A model generated the notes under the pieces. It saw only the letters and a list, made by a program, of their open reading frames with translations. It did not search any database and had not been told where the DNA came from. From Eunapius fragilis (lineage: Eukaryota; Porifera; Demospongiae; Spongillida; Spongillidae), in contig OY811988.1 in assembly GCA_963681505.1 (NCBI GenBank), forward strand, positions 5,085,107 to 5,149,106: a stretch of 64,000 nt of DNA. The letters are read 5' to 3'. Positions 55,355 through 64,000 of the stretch are shown in pieces (position 1 is the first letter of the stretch; every line of letters begins with the position of its first letter). Both the position numbers and the translations under genes were made by a program.

Positions 55355-56885
55355 CAGAGATAGGGATTGGCAACGTGTCACGTGAGCCATAGATATTTGT
55401 AATTTTATGTGTGCCATCCTACCTGCTGTGAATCACACGTACATCGAAGTGTGAAAGGGGTACGAAAATTCGCTGGCGTTTTGGAACAAAGATGGATAAG
55501 CACGTTTCACTGTAGCACGCAAGCAGGTTATTGTATATATGTATTTTAACAAGTTTTTCAGGTCGAGAGTTCTCCGCGTCATTTTATTTTTGTCCAAGTT
55601 CAGCGAAAAATTCCAATGTTGGGTGCGCTCTTTTTTGTGGGACAGTATCTAGTGAATCGACGGGTTGTTCTTTCTGAAATCCGTTACCCCAACTTAAAAA
55701 TGGTTGTATTTTAGCGTGCCATTCTTGTTTTGCCAATAACGCGCTCAGAACCACCCGTATAACATATCGAGTATGCAAATCTTGTGGGACAGTGTAGTCA
55801 TTGCTAAGCAAGCTAGTACTATAAAACCTATACTGGCTTGTAGCACATTCCTTACATTTTAGCGTCCAAGTATAGTGATGTGCACCACGCGTTTGGTTGA
55901 CAACCTGCATTTTTTCAAAGGGAATGTGAATTTATTCGCAAAAGAACGGCGAGCGCCCACAGCCTCGCGAGAATAGTCTGTTTCTTGATCGTTGAATACT
56001 ACCACTAGCCTGCTCTATCCAGCTTTTATTACCGTTGACAAGAGTGTGTTGTTCCCTTCTTGAATGTGTATAAAAGTTTAGCATGCAACCACTACTGCTT
56101 AAAAGTCCAATTGGTTTCAAACGATCCTACTCTACTCCTCACACCCATCTCGAATGTAACCTTAAAATACCCCCTACGTATACACAATCCCATTTGTCAT
56201 CTGTGGTGAGGGGATGGGATTTATTGTTGCTTGGAAGAGTGTGTGTGTGTGGGGGGGGGGGGGGGGGGAAAGGGATTCAACAGGAGCAGTTGTGATGTAA
56301 TGGAATGGGTTCAGGAGCTGGTGCACTGTGAAGGGGGTCTGGATCGAGTGGAATTTGGATAATGCATGGCTGCACAAAAGGAAAAACAGTCCTGTGACTC
56401 TCATCTTCCCTCCTCCCACTCTTTACTGTAACTATAAATACCGCCAAATTAGCAACCCCCCCCCCCCCCCAACACCTCCACATGCCCAAACCCCACTTCG
56501 TTTACTGGAACAGGCCATTACATGTTACTAAGGTTCACAGTGCGCCAAATTATGGTGGCTATGTATCAATGCAATTAGTGCTGCATGGTCGTGAAGCCTC
56601 CAGGATATAAATATGACTTTTGTAACATGTAAGTTAGCAAGTATTAAGCTAGTAAACCATATCACCCAAAGGTCAATGCCAATCCATTCCTATAGGATTA
56701 TAATTGATTGAGGAATAAAGTAAAACTGGTTGTCAGATCAGTGGACTTATGTCTAGCTTTTCATACTCAAAGTGCCTGTACAAGGTTGCCTGGAAACTTA
56801 GGGGAACAGGAAATTTCTATGGATTCACGTGCGGATGGCACGCGTTAATTAGCGTTAAGTGAACTCGTTGCCAATCCCTCTATAT
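55355..56885. mobile_element. Possible 1.5-kb DNA transposon with inverted ends
   Basis: The left end has AGGGATTGGCAACGTG (from about 55363), followed by a TGTGCCATCC segment further in. The right end has CGTTGCCAATCCCTCT (about 56865-56880), preceded by GGATGGCACGCG. Read inward from the right this gives AGAGGGATTGGCAACG. Inside there is a 108-codon minus-strand frame at 55584-55910 (KCKECATSQYRFY, then LLAKQEWHAKIQPFLSWG) with no domain I recognise. Poly-G (56251-56268) and poly-C (56457-56470) runs are also inside. No clear target duplication was found. Confidence 0.5.
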
Positions 56886-57002
56886 ATTATCTCTGTCTAC
56901 ACCCACTACCCCTACACCATCCTCTGCAACCTCCTAAACTTGTTTTTACACAAAACCTCTGCTGGTCTAGCCTCATTCAACTTTTGTGGATTTTTGAAAG
57001 AT

Positions 57003-57741
57003 TCACGAAGTCGTTTGAGACAGCTTTCGGATGTACAGGCTCTTGCATGGTGTTAATCGGTAGAGGGATCTGGGATCCTCCCTTTTCACAGCCACTCCCG
57101 AGTCGCACCCTTCCGCATTGTCACCAGTATGCCCTGCATCCCAATCCCTCAATGCTTTTTTCAGGTTTCCCGCTTTTCTTTCACTACGCGACAGCAGATC
57201 TTGTGCCATTACTCTGTCGTGCGCAACTTCCCATTTCTAGTAGCTGTCTTCACTGCCCAGCCATCTGGCACCGCAGCCGGTAAAATCTAGTCGGGCGGGC
57301 CCTACCACCGCGTTTGGTCGGGTGGTAGGGCGTCAAGCCTACACCAAGATTTGTGCTGCTGCAATGGGCATTGCAGCTCCAATCGAATTGCAGCGTTCAA
57401 GTGGGTTCATTATCACCCAATTAGCGGTTGATGTGAGATAGCCCTACATGTATGGCTTGTAGCCGCTTCTGCCATTTTGGTACGGTGGTGGTAAACCGAT
57501 ATTCACAGCATATATTGCATAACTGTTCTGCACAAATCTTGGTATAGGCTTGACGCCCTACCACCCGACCAAACGCGCGGTGGTAGGGCCCGCCCGACTA
57601 GGTAAAATCGAGGTCCTTCGCTAGCCCATCCTCTTCCGATTCATCTGATTCTTCCGATTTTCCCTCCACAAAGCATCTATCGCAAAGTTCCAAAAGGCTT
57701 TCATCCTCATCTACGTCCTCCGCCTCTTCCATGCCCGCCAT
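57003..57741 (-). pseudogene. Acidic open frame interrupted by a MITE
   Basis: From an ATG at 57741-57739 the minus strand encodes MAGMEEAEDVDEDESLLELC and continues to an acidic ...SEESDESEEDGLAKDLDF stretch. The MITE at 57288-57600 then interrupts it. With the MITE left out, the frame would continue only to GARWLGSEDSY and a stop. Another minus-strand frame (57209-57003) contains AQDLLSRSERKAGNLKKALR. Together these look like the remains of a gene or transposon ORF of unknown identity. An intron boundary could also lie here. Confidence 0.35.
57288..57600. mobile_element. MITE, 313 bp, with 9-bp target duplication
   Basis: The termini are TAGTCGGGCGGGCCCTACCA at the left and the reverse complement at the right, with inverted arms of about 65 bp (both include CGGGTGGTAGGGCGTCAAGC or its complement). 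The 9-bp sequence GGTAAAATC flanks both ends (57279-57287 and 57601-57609). There is no coding capacity. Confidence 0.9.
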
Positions 57742-57744
57742 TTT

Positions 57745-58125
57745 CCTATTTATTTATTTATTTATTTTTATTATTTTTATTATTAAAACGAACAGAAAAA
57801 ATCAATACCTATACAGGACCTCTTAACCAAATCTAAAGCGATTTGATTACTCCTGCCGGCCGGGCGCCGAAAGTTATGGTGGATTCAAACCCTGTGAGGT
57901 ATCGGAGGTTGTAATACTGGTAAGGAGCACGTACAAGACCATAAAATGTATTTTACCGTAGAGAAATGGTGTAGTTAAGTATGAAGTCTTTATAATAGGA
58001 CGCCGATAGCGTTTACTGGTCGGACGTTATAACGATTCAAACGCAATGAATATTTGGTTCACAAAAATTTGTCCTGAACTATCCCACTTATTGCTATATT
58101 TGGCACTTCTTTTGGTTCTGTTACA
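57745..58125. other. Intergenic stretch with an ATTT microsatellite
   Basis: An (ATTT)n-rich run at 57750-57783. No gene is recognised. Confidence 0.4.
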
Positions 58126-58129
58126 TATG

Positions 58130-58258
58130 CTAAATATAGGATTTTTGTCTCATTTTTCTTTTCCCTAAACCTTGATCCCTTCTTTTTTACACCACCTTTG
58201 CCTCCAATTCCTATATTCCACCAACTTTCTCGTTAGAGAATGTTTTTCTTTACTTGTT
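58130..58258 (+). repeat. Diverged single arm of the 8.8-9.2-kb palindromic element
   Basis: GCTAAATATAGGA at the left, TTTTTTACACCACC in the middle and CACCAACTTTCTCGTTAGAG then AATGTTTTT at the right correspond to 9043-9168, with substitutions. Confidence 0.75.
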
Positions 58259-58259
58259 T

Positions 58260-59601
<1,342 letters not shown>

Positions 59602-59988
59602 TGCTGGGGGTATGTTTCTCTCGAGTCAGACCTCCCTATACTAACTAGCCGCTAGTTTATAAGAGTTTAAATTATATATGTCGGAAAAAAGCGAAGAATC
59701 CTTCTAGCAAGTTTCTTTTTTGTAAATCGGATGCTTAGTTACGATCTAACATTAAACACTGTTTTGCATGCATTATTACAGAATACACATTCTGCATGTG
59801 CAAACTCACATGTATAACGTTTCATATACAGGCTGTTGTCCTAGCTTGTGTGGCTAAAACATTTTAAAAACATCCTTTTTTCTGTCTCTGTATCCATAAC
59901 AATTATTCATATGCATGCCATCATTCCAAAATATAATGCATACATGTACACAGATATCCTGATGAAAAACGGTGATTTCCAAACGCGC

Positions 59989-62210
59989 ATGATCCGCGCA
60001 GTATTCGTCAAAGCAGTTCTGTTACTTGCATTCACTGTGGAACAGTCCCTCTCCAACAGATACTACGTCACTCCCGATATTACTACCACCCCGTGCCCAG
60101 AAAATCCATGCTATCAATCAAAAACATTTTTCCTTAACATATCAAGTGTCGTAGCAACCAACGCAACTATTATATTTCTTCCAGGAAACCACTATTTGGA
60201 GTCGGAAGACCTTCTGCTAATTCAGAACCAAGTAAACCTATTAATGATGGCGTCAGCGGACAACTACTTCGCGCAATATACAATTGCAAAGAAGGTTCAA
60301 GAATATGGCTATGAATCCTTCAGTGACGATGAGAGTATTTCGTACATGGAACCATCTGCAAAAATTATATGCACCAACCGTTCGGGTTTTGCATTCGTTA
60401 ACATTTCCAACTTGATTATAGCCAACCTTACGTTCGTCAATTGTGGTCAATTTTATTCAGCGACAGGGCTCAATGCTAGCGTCCATCTGAAGCTGGTCTA
60501 CAATCTCGCAATGGAGGGTGTCTCCATTCAAAACGGTACAGGGTACGGTTTGTTAGCGGTTGACGTGTTGGGTCGGTCGGCAATTGCAGATTCGTCGTTT
60601 ATTGGAAACAACCAGTTCTATAAGTCTCTTCTTGAAAGTGAAAACACTTCTAACTGCAAAGATGAAGTGTGGATTACGTACCAAAGGTCGAGGTCGTCAC
60701 AGCCCGAACAAAGCGGAGGCAACGTTTTATTCAGGTACAATGCTGGAACTTCTAATGTATCGCCCCTTGGTCACTCACTTCTCGTGTCAAACGTTCTCAT
60801 TGCCCTTGGCATAGATGCCTCCGAGACATCTAGCGGTGCAGGCCTGAGAATCGACATGGAGAATATGGTTGGGATTGACGTTTCCATTACCAATGTGAGG
60901 TCCTACAGAAATCAAGCCAATAACGGTGCTAATACGTACTTCAATCGTTCTAGCGTGTTCTGTGGATGGTGTAGCGGTGGCCTAAGCATGACGTTTGGAA
61001 CCTATCAGTGTAAACAGTGCTCCGACTACTACTTACTGCTAATCATCCCATTTGCTGTAATGGGAGTGCTGCTGGTAATAGGTTTAGTTATGCTTGACAT
61101 CACAGTTTCTACTGGGGTTCTAAATGGTATAATTCTCTATGTGAACATAATCAGAATAAATAATTCACTATTTTTCCAAAATGATGATGTTTATTCTCGA
61201 CTGTTGTCGGTATTAATAGCATGGATGAACCTTGATCTTGGAATTGAAACCTGTTTCTATGACGGAATGAACAGCATTGCAAAAACATGGCTGCAATTCG
61301 TTTTTCCAACATATATATTCGCTTTGGTGGGGATTATAGTCCTTACCATTATATTAGGAAGGTATTCTTCAACCATCTCGAGGCTCTGTCAAGTCAACAC
61401 ATTTCCAGCGTTAGCAACTCTTATCTTGCTCTCATATTCAAAGATCCTTAGGACAATCATCACCATAATCTCCTACGTAAAATTTGATACCACGAATGGA
61501 ACTTTATCAGTGTGGCAGTATGACGTAAATATAGAATATTTTGGAGCAGAACACCTACCACTGTTTATTTTTGGTCTTGTTGTCAGTATTATTTTTGTCG
61601 TCCCATTTCCTATACTATTGATGGCTGCACCATTGCTGCAGTCTAGATCGCATATCAAATACTTTTTTTGGGTTAACAAATTTAAAGTTTTCTTCGATAG
61701 CTATCAAGCCCCTCATAAAGATCGCTATCGTTTCTGGCCTGGATTTTTTCTGTTCATTCGTCTACCACTTTTTATGGTGTTCACTTTATCAGAAAGTTAT
61801 GATGTCAAGCTGTTCTCCATTGTAGTCTTTTCCCTGCTCTACTCGTGCCTTGTGGGAGCACTATCCATTTACAAGAATTGGCATGGATTGTCCTTGTTCT
61901 TGAAATGTTTTTTGTTGCGAATCTAGGGATCTTATCAGCTTTTCGAATAGTCCAAAGATCAAGATCAGGCAACGACTATGCGAGTTTGGTCATAATCTCA
62001 CTTGCAGTTGTGTGTGCAGTAATCAGTATCGTGTGCATCATCTCCAATCACTGGACCAGGAGGTGCAACTGTGCCGCTAAGGTTATGAATTCTTGCTCTA
62101 AGGCTTCATCTGAAAGGGCTAATCTATTGAGAGCTCTAGACGGTGCAGTGCCTCAACATACTGATGGTGCCGCTACGTTGCGTGAACCTTTGCTAGATGA
62201 GCCACTTTGA
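59989..62210 (+). CDS. Large multi-pass membrane protein with secreted N-terminal domain; apparent frameshift near the C-terminus
   Basis: I chose the ATG at 59989, although the frame is open from 59848, because it places a signal peptide (MIRAVFVKAVLLLAF...) at the N-terminus. The ectodomain of about 345 residues begins YYVTPDITTTPCPENPCYQS. It has many sequons and IIFLPGNHYL / LIIANLTFVNC-like beta-helix strands, then a Cys-rich juxtamembrane block (CGWCSGGLSMTFGTYQCKQC). At least seven transmembrane segments follow, with LNGIILYVNIIRIN, LDLGIETCFYDGMNSIAKTW and ALATLILLSYSKILRTIITI between or within them. I recall this arrangement from a large expanded sponge family. The frame ends at 61926. 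The overlapping frame ending at 62210 supplies the missing last two membrane segments (VLEMFFVANLGILSAF; YASLVIISLAVVCAVISIVC), so a -1-type shift lies near 61875-61895. No intron signals are seen there. It may be a real lesion or a sequencing error. Confidence 0.65.
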
Positions 62211-62266
62211 AACAACTATGTATGTATGGTGCTGAGAATTGTATAATGCACTGTTACAATATTCTA

Positions 62267-63545
62267 CACAGCGAAACCGTTATATGGACACGGTAACGTC
62301 TCATCACGTGACCTTACCCGTCTCTTTGATGTAGGCGGATACCGTTGAAATCAATTTCAACGGGCCGTCTGTGGACTGAGAGTGGACGGTAACGTCTCTT
62401 TCCCCGTCCCTCTTTCACGTCATTTATACGTTATAATCCGTCATTTCGGTAAATCGACGGTTAAAGAGGTTCGCTTTTTACCGTGTCGTACCGTCGGAAC
62501 GTAAGGTTGGGTTTTAGGCAACCGCGCCGCGTCTATCCATGCAGCACCACACCATCACATGCAACTTTCTCAGATTCTGAAGCAGTTTTGAAAATACAAA
62601 TACATAGGATGTACGAAAGGGAAACGCAAGTATTTTGCTTGGTCTCTGTACGTATTGATGTACAAAACAACTGTACTGGTAGGATTCTGTCCTGTTGAAA
62701 GATATGATTATCGGATGAGAACCACACCAAGTACTTGCTTAAACACAATTGCGGTATTGATGACACGGGCGTGAAACCTGTACGACAATACACAACTCTC
62801 TCGTCATCATCATCAAAAAAAGAGATTATTTTGCACATACCTCATTGCGCTCCAAAGACAAACAAAGTAACTTCGCGGAAAGGCACTGTAAGCGAGGAAA
62901 CAAAAATCATAAGCCCAACAATAATACAACAACTTACAGATTGGAAAGAGTATACCATAATGCGAAAGGCATAACTCTCTTGCCAGCAAATGTTCATCTG
63001 TTACAAAAAAATTACATACTTGTGACGGACACATTGACATACCTCATGGCGCTCCAGAGTATGACGTGGAAAGGGTAAGCAGAGGTATCAGACATCAACT
63101 TACATAACGAAAAGCACGTACTTTCGCGTTACAACCTATTCCTGTAGACGAAAGAAAGGGGTTCGACACAACAAAAATGGCGCCTACCGACACATTTACC
63201 TGATGAAGCTACGCCCATGGAAGGTCCACACCTCCCAGGAGACCAGTATGTGTGTTACATCTGCTGATTTTGAAGCACTCAGAACATGTAGATCTACGCT
63301 CGTATTCCCCACAGTGGTGACAGTAACGTCGCTTGCCGCTCATTTTGGAAGGAGGTGACTTATATCACGTGACCATGACGTCAGTAACTATGTGGACGGT
63401 ACCGTGCTGTGGCGTTCGTCGATTACCATTGCACATACACGGGCACCGTCACAAAACGTTTCCGTGACATTTCCGTAGAAGTCCGTCATGTTCGATAGAG
63501 ACGGAGTACCGTTGCAACCCGTCTCCGGATAGCGGTTTCGCTGTG
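62267..63545. mobile_element. CACTA-like non-autonomous DNA transposon, 1.28 kb
   Basis: The left terminus is CACAGCGAAACCGTTATATG and the right end is the inverse of CACAGCGAAACCGCTATCCG. CTA occurs on both sides (62264-62266, 63546-63548), consistent with a 3-bp target duplication. Near both ends there are many short GACGG/CCGTC motifs in both orientations, like the subterminal repeats of CACTA (EnSpm) elements. The interior has only short, unrecognised frames, so it lacks a transposase. Confidence 0.7.
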
Positions 63546-63549
63546 CTAT

Positions 63550-64000
63550 ACGCCATTTTTTCTTAACTGATTAACTTGCGATTTGTGTGTGTGGACTTAT
63601 ACTTTTTACCATAATGATTGTGAATATAATGGTTATATAATTGAGGTCAAGCTATTTCATCACTAACTGTGGCAATTTTGGTCCGTAAAAGAGACGAGCA
63701 GACGTAAAATAAAACGCGACGACCATTAATTGCACATGTGGCATGATACTATACACCACTACTATAGCTCGTTTTCTATTTACAGCGGTATCCAGTCTTA
63801 ATCTAATTGTAAGTAACGTCCTAGCACTGAAGTGGATTAGGACTAAAAATACTGTCAGTTTGCCTAACTCCCCTACCTCAGTACTGAATGAAATGGCTTT
63901 CCGCTATCGCGGGAGCTGGGTATACAATTCCGTACTGACTCCTCTTACAATTAGCCCTGGCCTGTATACGACGTATGATAAGCCATTTGTTACTCCTTGT
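63550..64000. other. Terminal stretch of the window
   Basis: No gene or repeat is recognised. CTAATCTAATTGTAAG... near 63797 and a weakly related CTTACAATTAGCC near 63942 hint at an inverted repeat of about 150 bp, but the arms are short. Confidence 0.3.

Overview
This is eukaryotic, metazoan DNA. It is AT-rich, full of repeats and mobile-element debris, and its genes have short GT-AG introns of about 60-100 nt. I infer a sponge, probably a demosponge. The reasons are the very short introns, a CABIT+SAM (GAREM-type) adaptor gene, and a large beta-helix-like/multi-pass membrane protein that resembles a family I recall as expanded in Amphimedon. The sequence alone does not prove the species.

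Region 1 (1-23.3 kb) is the most novel part: a cluster of small secreted cysteine peptide genes. Eight copies can be traced: A (-), B (+), C (-), D (-), E (-), F (+), G (-) and H (-). B, C, E and F are intact. Each has a first exon coding for a signal peptide, a short pro-segment ending in (R/Q)KR, and three cysteines. A 64-65 nt phase-0 intron follows, then a tiny second exon (57-60 nt) that supplies a fourth cysteine. A, D, G and H are broken. Promoter, upstream and downstream flanks were copied with the genes, giving head-to-head pairs (A/B, E/F) and a tandem segmental duplication (C-D-E). Palindromic MITE-like elements, a Ty3/gypsy integrase remnant and retroelement tails sit between them.

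Region 2 (23.3-39 kb) holds a 36-bp minisatellite, a (CTCCTG)n tract of about 600 bp, a two-exon gene for a signal-peptide-bearing seven-transmembrane protein (27.8-29.3 kb, +), a decayed retroelement with reverse transcriptase and nuclease-like domains (30.2-32 kb, +), several MITE-like repeats, and the GAREM-like gene (36.2-38.5 kb, -).

Region 3 (39.6-55.2 kb) is a nested array of at least nine copies or fragments of one non-LTR retrotransposon family. It encodes N-terminal Cys-rich and zinc-finger modules, a reverse transcriptase with a YLDDG motif, and a C-terminal CCHC finger plus restriction-like (PD...D) nuclease domain. Copies repeatedly abut (ATT/TAA)n microsatellites, which suggests a microsatellite target preference. 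Every copy is truncated, frameshifted, internally deleted or, in one case, inverted at its 5' end.

Region 4 (55.3-64 kb) has a probable 1.5-kb inverted-repeat transposon, a 313-bp MITE with a 9-bp target duplication, a 200-bp (CT)n tract, the large membrane-protein gene (60-62.2 kb, +, with one apparent frameshift), and a 1.28-kb CACTA-like non-autonomous transposon.
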